Source: Bog-756 sp963824645
GTDB taxonomy: Bacteria; Actinomycetota; Acidimicrobiia; Acidimicrobiales; RAAP-2
Direction: 5' to 3'
DNA length: 64,000 bases
NCBI GenBank assembly: GCA_963824645.1
Contig: CAWGQC010000011.1
Coordinates: 78,757-142,756, forward strand
The notes under the pieces are model-generated. The model made no database searches. It was not told the DNA's origin and worked only from the letters and a program-made list of their open reading frames with translations. Shown here piece by piece: positions 26,596-34,994 of the stretch (position 1 is its first letter; the number at the start of each line of letters is the position of its first letter). The translations under genes were made by a program, and so were the position numbers.

Positions 26596-26727
26596 CCCTA
26601 CGATCCGGTGGGGGCGGCGCCGTAGCTTCCCGGTGGGCCGGCCGTGCCCGAGCCGTCCGCCTTCCATCCGGGCCGCATCGGAGCCGCGAGTAGACAGGGA
26701 CAGGAACAACCGAAGCACGGGCAGACG

Positions 26728-26797
26728 ATCCGACCAGACAGACAGATCCGACCAGACAGACAGATCCGACCAACAGACAGATCCGACCAACAGACAG
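26728..26797 (+). repeat. Tandem repeat upstream of sucC (18, 18, 17, 17 bp)
   Basis: Unit ATCCGACCAGACAGACAG occurs twice, then twice again with one base deleted (ATCCGACCAACAGACAG). It sits in the 233-bp leader before sucC, 30 bp ahead of the start, and would lie in the 5' untranslated RNA. The repeat is purine-rich and nearly free of G runs. Confidence 0.95.
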
Positions 26798-26828
26798 ACA
26801 AGACAGGGACAGAGAGGAACAGAGCTCA

Positions 26829-27977
26829 GTGGATCTCTTCGAGTATCAGGGCAAGCAGGTCTTCGCCCGCTACGGCATGCCCATCTCCAAGGGGGGTGTG
26901 GCCGACACCGTCGACGAGGCCGTCGTGGTGGCCGCCGGTGCCGGTTACCCGGTCACGGTCAAGGCCCAGGTCAAGGTGGGCGGACGGGGCAAGGCCGGCG
27001 GGGTGAAGCTGGCCGACAACGAAGCCGAGCTGCGGACCCACGCCGGCAACATCCTCGGCCTCGACATCAAGGGCCACGTGGTCAAGCGGCTGTGGATCGA
27101 GCACTCCTCGGACATCGAGCGCGAGTACTACGCCAGCTTCACCCTCGATCGCAGCGCCAAAAAGCACCTGGGCATGCTGTCGGCGTCGGGCGGTGTGGAC
27201 ATCGAGGAGGTGGCCGTCACCAACCCCGAGGCCATCGCCATCCTCCATGTGGATCCCGTCGACGGTCTGAGCCTCGAGGAGGCCCGGGCCTGGGTGGACC
27301 GCGCCGACCTCGACGAGGAGGCCCGGGCCCAGGCGGCCCAAATCCTGGTCAAGCTGTACACCTGTTACACCGAGGGGGACTGCGACCTGGCCGAAATCAA
27401 CCCTCTCATCCTCACCCCCGACGGCCGGGTGCACTGCCTCGACGCCAAAGTCACCCTGGACGACAACGCCGCCTTCCGCCATCCCGAGTGGGAGGAGTTC
27501 GCCGGCAGCGACGTGGAAGACGAGCGCGAGGCCCGGGCCAAGGAGCGGGGCCTCAACTACATCGGGCTCGACGGGTCGGTGGGCATCATCGCCAACGGGG
27601 CGGGACTGGCCATGTCCACCCTGGACGTGGTCAACCAGTGCGGCGGGAAGGCGGCCAACTTCCTCGACATCGGGGGCGGGGCCAATGCCGACGTGATGGC
27701 CGCCGCTCTCGAGGTCATCAACTCGGATCCGGCCGTGCGGGCCATCTTCGTCAACATCTTCGGGGGCATCACCCGGGTCGACGAAGTGGCCAGGGGCATC
27801 CTCGAGGCCCTCGACCGGGTCGACATCAGCTCGCCCATCGTTCTCCGACTCGACGGCACCAACGCCGTCGCCGGCCGTGAGATCCTGGCCGATCACCTGT
27901 CCGATCGCCTGGTCGCCGAGCCGACCATGCTCGATGCCGCCCGTCGTGCGGTGGCCTTCGTAGGAGTGGCGTCATGA
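26829..27977 (+). CDS. sucC: Succinyl-CoA synthetase subunit beta
   Basis: The beta subunit gives nucleotide specificity and, with SucD, couples succinyl-CoA cleavage to ATP or GTP formation. The ATP-grasp N-terminal domain includes DLFEYQGKQVFARYG and VKVGGRGKAGGVKLADN; CDLAEINPLILTPDG and FLDIGGGANADVMAAAL follow, then NIFGGITRVDEVARGI. The GTG at 26829 has GAGGAA at 26814-26819. At 382 residues it is normal. It overlaps sucD by 4 bp (ATGA). Confidence 0.97.
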   Translation: MDLFEYQGKQVFARYGMPISKGGVADTVDEAVVVAAGAGYPVTVKAQVKVGGRGKAGGVKLADNEAELRTHAGNILGLDIKGHVVKRLWIEHSSDIEREYYASFTLDRSAKKHLGMLSASGGVDIEEVAVTNPEAIAILHVDPVDGLSLEEARAWVDRADLDEEARAQAAQILVKLYTCYTEGDCDLAEINPLILTPDGRVHCLDAKVTLDDNAAFRHPEWEEFAGSDVEDEREARAKERGLNYIGLDGSVGIIANGAGLAMSTLDVVNQCGGKAANFLDIGGGANADVMAAALEVINSDPAVRAIFVNIFGGITRVDEVARGILEALDRVDISSPIVLRLDGTNAVAGREILADHLSDRLVAEPTMLDAARRAVAFVGVAS

Positions 27978-28864
27978 GCATCTTCGTGGATGAGAACACC
28001 AAAGTCGTGATCCAGGGAGTGAGCCCCACCAGTCAGGGCCTCTACCACGGGCTGCGCAACCGGGCCTACGGCACCCAGGTGGTGGCCGGCACCAACCCCC
28101 GCCGGGGGGGTGAGGAGATCGAGGGCATCCCCGTCTTCGCCACCGTGTCCGAGGCCGTCGAGGCCACCGGAGCCAACGCCTCGTTCATTTCGGTCCCGCC
28201 CCCCTTCGCCGCCGAGGCCATCATGGAGGCCGCCGCCGCCGGTGTCCCCTTCGTGGTGTGCATCACCGAGGGCATCCCGGCCCAGGACGAGGCCCTGGCC
28301 TACAACCGTCTGGTCCGCGACTTTCCGGGAACCCGGCTGCTCGGGCCCAACTGCCCCGGTGTCATCTCCCCGGGGAAGTGCAACATCGGCATCACCTCGG
28401 GTGACATCGCCCTGCCCGGCGGACCGGTGGGGATCGTAAGCCGGTCGGGAACCCTCACCTACCAGGCCCTGCACGAACTCTCCCAGCAGGGGGTGGGCCA
28501 GACAACCTGCGTGGGCATCGGGGGCGACCCTGTACCCGGGACCAGTTTCATCGACTGCCTGACCGCCTTTGAAGCCGATCCCCACACCCAGGCCGTCATG
28601 ATGATCGGCGAGATCGGCGGCTCCGCCGAAGAGGAAGCAGCCGAGTTCATCGCCTCTTCGGTCACCAAGCCGGTCGTCTCCTACGTGGCCGGGGTGACCG
28701 CCCCACCGGGTCGCAAGATGGGACACGCCGGCGCCATCATCTCCGGGTCGAAGGGCACCGCCCAGGCCAAAATGGATGCGTTGGCGGCGGCCGGGGTGAC
28801 CGTGGCCCTCAACCCGACCGAGGCGGGCGAAGCCATGGTCGACGTCGTCCGGAAACTGGGCTGA
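27974..28864 (+). CDS. sucD: Succinyl-CoA synthetase subunit alpha
   Basis: The alpha subunit binds CoA and carries the phosphohistidine intermediate. The Rossmann CoA domain starts VIQGVSPTSQGLYHG (the usual GxTGxxG pattern reads GVSPTSQG here), GPNCPGVISPGKCNIG is present, and the active His251 sits in KMGHAGAIISG. The 296-residue length is normal. The N-terminal glycine-motif change is the only oddity. Confidence 0.97.
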   Translation: MSIFVDENTKVVIQGVSPTSQGLYHGLRNRAYGTQVVAGTNPRRGGEEIEGIPVFATVSEAVEATGANASFISVPPPFAAEAIMEAAAAGVPFVVCITEGIPAQDEALAYNRLVRDFPGTRLLGPNCPGVISPGKCNIGITSGDIALPGGPVGIVSRSGTLTYQALHELSQQGVGQTTCVGIGGDPVPGTSFIDCLTAFEADPHTQAVMMIGEIGGSAEEEAAEFIASSVTKPVVSYVAGVTAPPGRKMGHAGAIISGSKGTAQAKMDALAAAGVTVALNPTEAGEAMVDVVRKLG

Positions 28865-28890
28865 CGGTCGGGGTCCCTTCCGCCGATGCA

Positions 28891-29565
28891 TTGGGCGGGC
28901 GGCGCATCCGGGCGGTCATCTTCGATCTCGACGGTCTGCTGGTCGACTCCGAGCCCCTGTGGCGGCAGGCCGAAATCGAGGTGTTCGGCTCTGTCGGGTT
29001 GACGCTGACCGAATCGGACGTGCGCCAGACCATGGGTCTGCGCATCGACGATGCCGTCCGCCACTGGTGGGAACTGTTCCCCTGGGAGGGTCCGACGCCG
29101 GTCCAGGTGGAGCGGGAGGTCACCGCCCGGGTGGCCGAGTTGTTGCGCCTCACCGGTGTCGCCATGCCGGGGGCGTTGGCCGCGGTGGACCTGTGCACCC
29201 GGTTGTCACTTCCGGTGGCGGTGTGCTCGGGCTCCTACGCCGCTGTCATCGAGGCCGCCCTCGACCGGCTGGGAGTCGGTCCGCAGATAGCGGCATGGCA
29301 TTCGGCCGAGTGGGAGCCGTTGGGCAAGCCCCACCCCGGTGCCTATCTTTCGACGGCGGCCACCTTGGGGGTGGACCCGTCGGCGTGCCTGGCCGTCGAA
29401 GACTCCTTCAATGGAGCCATCGCCGCCAAGGCGGGCCGCATGCGGGTTGTGGTGGTACCCGAGCCCGAGGCGCTCGACTCGCCCCGGTGGGGGTTCTGCG
29501 ACGCCCGTTTGGCTTCACTGACCGAGTTCGACGAAGCCCTGCTGCGCTCGCTGGGCTCGTTGTGA
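28891..29565 (+). CDS. HAD-superfamily hydrolase, subfamily IA (sugar-phosphatase-like)
   Basis: A Mg-dependent phosphatase of the beta-phosphoglucomutase/2-deoxyglucose-6-phosphatase branch. Motif I is FDLDGLLVDSE (nucleophile Asp plus acid-base Asp), motif II is CSGS, motif III lies around LGKPHPGAYL, and motif IV is AVEDSFNG. A helical cap follows motif I. The only in-frame start near the domain is TTG at 28891, 27 bp after sucD, so it may belong to the sucCD operon. The substrate cannot be read from sequence. Confidence 0.88.
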   Translation: MGGRRIRAVIFDLDGLLVDSEPLWRQAEIEVFGSVGLTLTESDVRQTMGLRIDDAVRHWWELFPWEGPTPVQVEREVTARVAELLRLTGVAMPGALAAVDLCTRLSLPVAVCSGSYAAVIEAALDRLGVGPQIAAWHSAEWEPLGKPHPGAYLSTAATLGVDPSACLAVEDSFNGAIAAKAGRMRVVVVPEPEALDSPRWGFCDARLASLTEFDEALLRSLGSL

Positions 29566-29568
29566 GCG

Positions 29569-29607
29569 CCTGACGTCACCGCCTGACGTCATCGTCTGAC
29601 GTCACTG
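29569..29607 (+). repeat. 13-bp tandem repeat with TGACGTCA core, three copies
   Basis: CCTGACGTCACCG, CCTGACGTCATCG and TCTGACGTCACTG follow the HAD stop directly. Each copy contains the palindrome TGACGTCA, so the array offers three evenly phased 8-bp palindromes at 13-bp spacing. Confidence 0.9.
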
Positions 29608-29786
29608 CCCGGCATCGCCCCTTTCCCCCCTCACCCTCGCTCCGTTTTTCCTGCTCTTCGCGCTGCTTTCGTGTTCGTTCCTGATGGACTGTGTTCCCCC
29701 CGCTAGCAAAACTTCGCAAACTTTCACTTCGGATAGCCGGCGATACTGCCGATACATCTTCCGCGAGGGGCATTCCCTGGGCAGGG
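29608..29786. other. Non-coding AT-richer stretch
   Basis: No convincing gene is seen. The stretch from 29640 to 29760 has T-runs and lower GC than neighbouring genes (tttttcctgctcttcg, gctagcaaaacttcgc), and could hold a promoter for the structured element that follows or a small RNA. Confidence 0.4.
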
Positions 29787-29853
29787 GAGACCGTGCGAGC
29801 GACGAGGGCCCGTAACCGGAGGCAGGCCGGGAGGGCCCCGTCGCCACGGTCTC
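29787..29853 (+). ncRNA. Candidate structured RNA: long interrupted hairpin upstream of purN
   Basis: GAGACCGT pairs with ACGGTCTC, then GCGACG with CGTCGC, then GGGCCC with GGGCCC: about 20 base pairs in all, with an internal 4-versus-1 bulge, one unpaired A and a loop of about 21 bases. It ends 108 bp before the purN start, upstream of the purN -10. It could be a terminator for the sucCD-HAD unit or an independent small RNA. No known riboswitch consensus was recognised. Confidence 0.4.
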
Positions 29854-29949
29854 TTCGCTCGGGACGCTACCACCGGCTCTGTCGTCGAGCTCGCGCTACG
29901 CGCGTGTTGAGTTTCGGCCCGGCAACGATCGGCCCCCAACCGCCACTGG

Positions 29950-29955
29950 TAGCGT
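29950..29955 (+). promoter_or_regulatory. -10-like TAGCGT for leaderless purN
   Basis: TAGCGT is followed by exactly 6 bases and then the purN GTG at 29962. No Shine-Dalgarno is present. Confidence 0.55.
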
Positions 29956-29961
29956 TCGCCC

Positions 29962-30606
29962 GTGGTGCCGCTCTCCGCTCCGTCCCCTCCTCCCGCGCCT
30001 ATCGGGGTCCTGGCGTCGGGAAGTGGAACCATCCTCGAGGCCATCCTCGACGCCGGTCTGCTCATCCGGGTGGTGGTTGCCGACCGACCCTGTCGCGCTT
30101 TGGAAATAGCGGCGTCAGCCGGGGTCCCTTCGCACTTGGTCGAACGGACCGATCACGGTGGGTTCGGCCCCACCTTCGACCGTGACGGCTACACCCGGGC
30201 GGTCGTCGACGTCCTTACCGACCATGCCGTCGAAGTGGTGGCCATGGCCGGGTTCGGCACGGTGCTCGGTCAGCCCCTTCAGGACGCCTATGCGGGGCGT
30301 GTTCTCAACACCCACCCCGCCCTCCTCCCCGCCTTTCCCGGTTGGCACGCGGTGGCCGACGCCCTGGCCGCCGGGGTCAGCGAGACGGGCACCACCGTGC
30401 ACATCGCCACCCTGGAGATGGACGCCGGTCCGATCCTGGCTCAGGAGCGGGTGGCCGTGCTGGCCGACGACACCGAAGCGACCCTGCACGAGCGAATCAA
30501 GACGGTCGAGCGCCGGCTCTATCCCGAGACCATCCGCCGCTTCGTGGCCGGGTTGGCGCAGCCGGTGGGGGATGGATCAGGATCAACCTCGGAGGTCGCC
30601 CGGTGA
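29962..30606 (+). CDS. purN: Phosphoribosylglycinamide formyltransferase
   Basis: PurN formylates GAR with 10-formyl-THF in de novo purine synthesis. The catalytic set is in NTHPALLPAFPGWHAVADAL (Asn and His) and EMDAGPILAQE (Asp). The N-terminal phosphate loop reads VLASGSGTILEAIL; most relatives have GSNLQ or GTNLQ there, so the Asn is replaced by Ile. The 214 residues are normal length. purH overlaps by 4 bp, and folD, which makes the cofactor, follows. Confidence 0.93.
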   Translation: MVPLSAPSPPPAPIGVLASGSGTILEAILDAGLLIRVVVADRPCRALEIAASAGVPSHLVERTDHGGFGPTFDRDGYTRAVVDVLTDHAVEVVAMAGFGTVLGQPLQDAYAGRVLNTHPALLPAFPGWHAVADALAAGVSETGTTVHIATLEMDAGPILAQERVAVLADDTEATLHERIKTVERRLYPETIRRFVAGLAQPVGDGSGSTSEVAR

Positions 30607-32171
30607 GAGCACTGCTGTCCGTTTACGACAAGACCGGGTTGGTCGAGCTGGCCGGCGGGCTCACCGATCTGGGGTGGGAGCTGGTGTCCAGCGGCGGCAC
30701 ATCCGCCGCCCTGTCCGAGGCCGGCATCGCCCACACAGAGGTGGCTGATCTGACCGGTGCCCCGGAAATGCTCGGCGGCCGGGTCAAGACCCTGCACCCG
30801 GTCATCCACGGCGGCATCCTGGCCGACCGGTCCAAGCCCGATCACCTCGATGCCCTCGACCGGCTCGGCATCGGTCTCATCGATCTGGTGGTGTGCAACC
30901 TCTACCCCTTCCCCTCGGACCCTTCCGTCGAGCTCATCGACATCGGGGGCCCGACCATGGTTCGAGCGGCGGCCAAAAATCACGACCACGTGGCCGTGGT
31001 CGTTTCGCCCAACGACTACCCCGGGGTTCTGGCCGAGCTGGGCCAGAACGGTTCGCTGTCGGAGAAAACCCGGCGCCGGCTGGCCCGGGCCGCCTTCGCC
31101 CACACCGCCGGCTACGACGCCGCCATCGTGGAGTGGCTCGACGCTCGTGAGCAGCCCCCCCCCGACGGTCCCGACGACGTGCTGGACACCACCGCCGGAG
31201 GCGACCCCCTCCTCCCTCCCACCATCCATCTGACTCTCGAGCGTGCCGGCTCGCTTCGCTACGGTGAGAACCCCCACCAGCACGGTGCCCGCTACCGGAT
31301 CGTCGGTCGCCACTCGTGGTGGGACGACGTCGTCCAACACGGAGGCAAGGACCTCTCGTATCTCAACATCTTCGATGCCGACGCAGCGTGGCGGCTGGTC
31401 CACGAGCTTCCCCCGCCGGGCGACCCGGTGGTGGCGGTGGCCATCATCAAGCACGCCAACCCCTGTGGCGCCGCTCTCCACTCCGATCTGGTTACGGCCT
31501 ATGAGCGGGCCCTGGCCTGCGACCCGGCCTCCGCCTTCGGAGGGATCGTGGCCATCGGCGGTCCGGTCACCGTCGAGGTGGCCGAGGCCATCGCCGCCGG
31601 ACCGCAGGCCGATGTCATCATCGCCCCTTCCTACGACGACGACGCCCTCGCCCGCCTGGCCGGCAAGCGCAAGGCCACCCGTCTCCTGTCGGCCCCGGCT
31701 CCCGAGCCCCTGGCCCGTCAACTCCGGGTGTTGGGTAACAGCGTGCTGGTCCAGGACGCTGACCGATTCCTCATCCCACCGGCGGTCTGGGAGGTGGCCA
31801 CCAAGGCCCGACCCACCGAGTCGCAGTGGCGGGACCTGGCCCTGGCTTGGAAGGTGTGCGCCCGCACCACCTCCAACGCCATCGCCGTGGTCAACGACAG
31901 CCAGGCGGTGGGGGTGGGTGCCGGTCAGCAGTCACGGGTGGTGGCGGCGGAGATCGCCGTGGCCAAGGCGGGGTCCCGCAGTGCCGGTGGGGCGGCGGCC
32001 AGTGACGCCTTTTTCCCCTTTCCCGATGGACTGCTGGTCCTGGCCGACGCCGGGGTGGCGGCTGTGGTCCAGCCGGGGGGATCGGTCCGCGACGGCGAGG
32101 TGATCGCCGCGGCCGACGAAGCGGGTATCGCCGTGGTCATGGCCGGTGGCGAACGACACTTCCGGCACTGA
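30603..32171 (+). CDS. purH: Bifunctional AICAR formyltransferase / IMP cyclohydrolase
   Basis: PurH performs the last two steps of IMP synthesis. The N-terminal MGS-like IMP cyclohydrolase domain begins ALLSVYDKTGLVELA and contains SGGTSAALSEAGI and GGRVKTLHPVIHGGILA. The formyltransferase domain has RYGENPHQ and the catalytic IKHANPCGAA with the Lys-His pair; SAFGGIVAI and DAFFPFPDGL follow. The GTG at 30603 is preceded by GGAGG at 30591-30595 and overlaps the purN stop. The protein has 522 residues, standard. Confidence 0.97.
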   Translation: MRALLSVYDKTGLVELAGGLTDLGWELVSSGGTSAALSEAGIAHTEVADLTGAPEMLGGRVKTLHPVIHGGILADRSKPDHLDALDRLGIGLIDLVVCNLYPFPSDPSVELIDIGGPTMVRAAAKNHDHVAVVVSPNDYPGVLAELGQNGSLSEKTRRRLARAAFAHTAGYDAAIVEWLDAREQPPPDGPDDVLDTTAGGDPLLPPTIHLTLERAGSLRYGENPHQHGARYRIVGRHSWWDDVVQHGGKDLSYLNIFDADAAWRLVHELPPPGDPVVAVAIIKHANPCGAALHSDLVTAYERALACDPASAFGGIVAIGGPVTVEVAEAIAAGPQADVIIAPSYDDDALARLAGKRKATRLLSAPAPEPLARQLRVLGNSVLVQDADRFLIPPAVWEVATKARPTESQWRDLALAWKVCARTTSNAIAVVNDSQAVGVGAGQQSRVVAAEIAVAKAGSRSAGGAAASDAFFPFPDGLLVLADAGVAAVVQPGGSVRDGEVIAAADEAGIAVVMAGGERHFRH

Positions 32172-32177
32172 GTGGCC

Positions 32178-32221
32178 GCGAGAATGACGCGAGAATGACG
32201 CGAGAATGACGCGAGAATGAC
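32178..32221 (+). repeat. 11-bp tandem repeat, four copies, between purH and folD
   Basis: GCGAGAATGAC repeats four times without change, starting 7 bp after the purH stop. The 128-bp gap otherwise holds only the folD ribosome-binding site. Confidence 0.97.
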
Positions 32222-32299
32222 GCAGACACCGACAACGAAGGTGATCCGGACCATGGAGCGCACACCGCGGCGACGACACGGAGTTCGGGGGAGGCGACC

Positions 32300-33154
32300 A
32301 TGACGGCCGCCGTGCTCGACGGCGAGTCGCTGGCTGCCCGCATCCGGGGCGAGGTCACCGACCGGGTGGCCCGTTTGCGCAGTTCCGGTGTCGAGGTCGG
32401 GCTCGGGACCATCCTGGTGGGCGAAGACGGTCCGAGCGAGCGCTACGTGGCCATGAAGCACGCCGACTGCGCCGAGGTGGGTATGCATTCGGTCCACCAA
32501 CACCTGCCGGCCGACGTCACCCAGGCCGAGCTGGAGGCGACGGTGGCCCGGTTCAATGCCGACCCCACCGTCCACGCCTATCTGGTCCAGCTGCCCCTCC
32601 CTCCGGGGCTGGACGAGGAGCGGGTCCTCCTGGCCGTCGATCCCGACAAGGACGTGGACGGGCTCCACCCGGTCAACCTGGGCCGCCTGGTCATGGGGGC
32701 CCACGGCCCGTTGCCCTGTACCCCGGCCGGTATTGTCGAACTGCTGGCCGCCAACCAGGTGCCGGTGGAGGGAAAGCACGCCGTGGTGATCGGACGGGGA
32801 CTGACCATCGGACGGCCCCTGGCCCTCCTTCTGGCCTTGAAGCGACCGGGTTGCAACGCGGCGGTGACCGTGGTCCACACCGGGGTGGCGGACATGGGTT
32901 CCCTGGTGCGCCAAGGCGACGTGGTGGTGGCGGCGGCCGGCCGGGCCGGGCTGGTCACGCCGGACATGATCAAACCGGGGGCCGCCGTGGTGGGGGCGGG
33001 TACCTCGTGGGAGGGCAGAAAGTTGCTGTCGGATGTCGACCCCGGGGTGGCCGATGTAGCCGGGTGGCTCACTCCCCGGATCGGCGGGGTGGGGCCCATG
33101 ACCCGGGCCATGCTGCTGGTCAATGCGGTGCGGGCCGCGGAGCGGTCGGCATGA
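32300..33154 (+). CDS. folD: Methylene-THF dehydrogenase / methenyl-THF cyclohydrolase
   Basis: FolD interconverts 5,10-methylene-THF and 10-formyl-THF with NADP. The catalytic Lys is in YVAMKHADC, VDPDKDVDGLHPVNLGRL is the folate-binding motif, and the NADP motif is VIGRGLTIGRPLALLL, where most homologues have GRSxIVGxP; the Ser is Gly here. The C-terminus has GGVGPMTRAMLLVNAV (family: GGVGPMTxAxL). GGGAGG precedes the ATG. It supplies formyl donors for the two formylation steps in purN-purH upstream. Confidence 0.96.
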   Translation: MTAAVLDGESLAARIRGEVTDRVARLRSSGVEVGLGTILVGEDGPSERYVAMKHADCAEVGMHSVHQHLPADVTQAELEATVARFNADPTVHAYLVQLPLPPGLDEERVLLAVDPDKDVDGLHPVNLGRLVMGAHGPLPCTPAGIVELLAANQVPVEGKHAVVIGRGLTIGRPLALLLALKRPGCNAAVTVVHTGVADMGSLVRQGDVVVAAAGRAGLVTPDMIKPGAAVVGAGTSWEGRKLLSDVDPGVADVAGWLTPRIGGVGPMTRAMLLVNAVRAAERSA

Positions 33155-33960
33155 GGGGCGAGATGGCGGCCCGTGGCCCGTGCCCGGCGGGTCGACGCCG
33201 CCTCGTCGGTGCCGCCGGTCGGGCGTCTGCTGTAGCCGTCGGTCTGTTCGTGCTGGCCCTGGCCCCGGTCACCGCGGCGGGTGCGCAGACCACACCCACC
33301 GACGTCAGCTCGACCACGACCACCACCGTCCCGCCCACCACGACCACCACTCTCCCCCCGACCACGACCACCACGGTGGTGCCGACCACCACCTCCACCA
33401 CCGAGACCCCGCGCAGCACGACCTCGTCGTCCTCTTCCACGACCACCACCGTCCCGCCCACCACGACCACCTCCTCGTCGACTCCCTGGGGCCTCATCGT
33501 TCTCATCGTGGTGCTGGTGGTGGCCGTGCTGGTGGTTGCCCTGCTCCTCCGATCGCGGAAGAAGAAGGCGACCGAGACCCAATGGCGGCGTGTGGCCGTC
33601 CCCGCCGTGAGTGACGCCCAACTGGCCCGCGAGTCGCTGCTGTCCGGCAACGCCCTGTCGGCCGATGCGGAGCTGCGGGGAGCCGTGTCGGTGCAGGCCG
33701 AACGAGCGGCAGTGGCGCTCGACCACGCCGCTACCTCGGCCCCCGATCCCCAGGCCGCATCGTCGGCCGCCGCCGCCGCCGGAGCCCTGCGCGGCCTCGC
33801 CTTCGCCGTCGAGGCGGACCGCCTTCTGCGCCAGGGCAGTTCGGCCCCCACCGGGGTGCAACTGGCCCAGGCCGACGAGGCCCGACGGGCCCGCCACACC
33901 GAGCTCAACTCGGCCCTGGCCCGACTGTCCGCCCGCCTCGGCTCAGGGTCGGCCCACTAG
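33151..33960 (+). CDS. Uncharacterised single-pass membrane protein with Thr/Pro-rich stalk
   Basis: Not recognised as a named family. It starts ATG at 33151, overlapping the folD stop by 4 bp. Residues 1-44 look like a signal peptide (basic start, AVAVGLFVLALAPVTAAGA). Residues 48-110 are an extracellular-type stalk of TTTTTVPPTTTT repeats, then a membrane segment WGLIVLIVVLVVAVLVVALLL with RSRKKK behind it, and a soluble Ala-rich helical domain of about 130 residues presumably in the cytoplasm. Thr-rich stalks of this kind are frequent in Acidimicrobiia. Function unknown. Confidence 0.75.
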   Translation: MRGEMAARGPCPAGRRRLVGAAGRASAVAVGLFVLALAPVTAAGAQTTPTDVSSTTTTTVPPTTTTTLPPTTTTTVVPTTTSTTETPRSTTSSSSSTTTTVPPTTTTSSSTPWGLIVLIVVLVVAVLVVALLLRSRKKKATETQWRRVAVPAVSDAQLARESLLSGNALSADAELRGAVSVQAERAAVALDHAATSAPDPQAASSAAAAAGALRGLAFAVEADRLLRQGSSAPTGVQLAQADEARRARHTELNSALARLSARLGSGSAH

Positions 33961-34007
33961 ACCCGGCCCGGGGCGGTGCCGCCGCCCGGCAGTAGGCTTG
34001 TCCGGTC

Positions 34008-34871
34008 ATGACCCGGATTGCCGATCTGCTGGCCAAGGGCAGGACGTACTCGTTCGAGTTCTTCCCGCCCAAGACCGATGCCGAGCAGGTCACCCTGGTG
34101 GCCACCCTCCGCGATCTCGAGCCGCTCGGCCCCTCGTTCGTGTCGGTGACCTACCGGGGGGGCGCCGAGTCACGGAAGCGCACCTTCGACCTGGTGACCG
34201 GCATGCTGCGCACGACCACCCTGGTTCCCATGGCCCACCTCATCTGCGTGGCCCACACCCGCCTGGAGCTGGCCGAAATCCTGGTGGCCTACCGCACCGC
34301 CGGTGTGGAGAACCTGATGGCCCTGGGTGGGGACCCGCCGAGCGACCCGGACGGTGCCGCCGGCGAGTTGCAGTTCGCCTCGGAGCTGGTCGAGCTGGCT
34401 TCAGCCATCGGCGGATTCTCGGTCGGGGTCGCCGCCCAGCCCAGCGGCCATCCTCTGTCCGCCGACCGCAGCAGTGACCGGGACTTCCTGGCCGCCAAGC
34501 TGTCGCGGGCCGACTTCGCCGTCACCCAGTTCTTCTTCGAAAGCACCGAGTACGCCGGCCTGGTGGCCGACCTGGCCGAACGGGGGGTGGACAAGCCGGT
34601 GCTCCCGGGGATCATGCCGGTCACCTCCCTCCGTTCGGTGCCCCGCATGGCGGCCATGGGGGCCGCCGTGCCCGCGTGGATGGTCGAGAGACTGGAAGCG
34701 GCCGATCGGAAGGGCGGAGCCGACGCTGTCCGCCACGAAGGGGTTGTCGTCGCCACCGAACTGTGCCAGCAACTGCTGGATGTCGGCGTACCCGGCCTGC
34801 ACTTCTATACCCTCAACCGGTCGAGCGCCACCCGCGAGATCTACTCCGCTCTCGGACTGGCCACCCAATGA
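34008..34871 (+). CDS. metF: Methylenetetrahydrofolate reductase
   Basis: MetF reduces 5,10-methylene-THF to 5-methyl-THF for methionine synthesis, using FAD. The start SFEFFPPKTDAEQ holds the catalytic Glu, followed by SVTYRGG, HLICVAHTR, NLMALGGDPP, and the C-terminal LHFYTLNRSSATREIY. The 287 residues are normal for the bacterial enzyme. TAGGCT (33993-33998) lies 9 bases before the ATG, with no Shine-Dalgarno. It extends the one-carbon theme of purN-purH-folD. Confidence 0.96.
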   Translation: MTRIADLLAKGRTYSFEFFPPKTDAEQVTLVATLRDLEPLGPSFVSVTYRGGAESRKRTFDLVTGMLRTTTLVPMAHLICVAHTRLELAEILVAYRTAGVENLMALGGDPPSDPDGAAGELQFASELVELASAIGGFSVGVAAQPSGHPLSADRSSDRDFLAAKLSRADFAVTQFFFESTEYAGLVADLAERGVDKPVLPGIMPVTSLRSVPRMAAMGAAVPAWMVERLEAADRKGGADAVRHEGVVVATELCQQLLDVGVPGLHFYTLNRSSATREIYSALGLATQ

Positions 34872-34994
34872 CGGCGACGGACCGGCCCCCCGGGATGGCA
34901 CCGTCTTCCGGCCCCGGCGGGGATGGCCGGCACCTGACCTGAGCGGCCCCCCGGTTGGCCAGCCGGGGTGGGGGTACCGGTAGGCTCCCCGGTT

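Noticed and set aside
29569..29607. Mobile-element end or attachment site
   Set aside because: The TGACGTCA repeats are not accompanied by an integrase, transposase, tRNA or matching distant copy.
29576..29773. 65-codon antisense frame after the HAD gene
   Set aside because: It has a charged low-complexity translation, no ribosome-binding site, and overlaps the TGACGTCA repeats.
29750..29860. ZTP (pfl) riboswitch upstream of purN
   Set aside because: The CCCTGGGCA near 29775 recalls part of the conserved 3' helix, but the rest of the consensus is not found and a promoter hexamer lies between it and purN.
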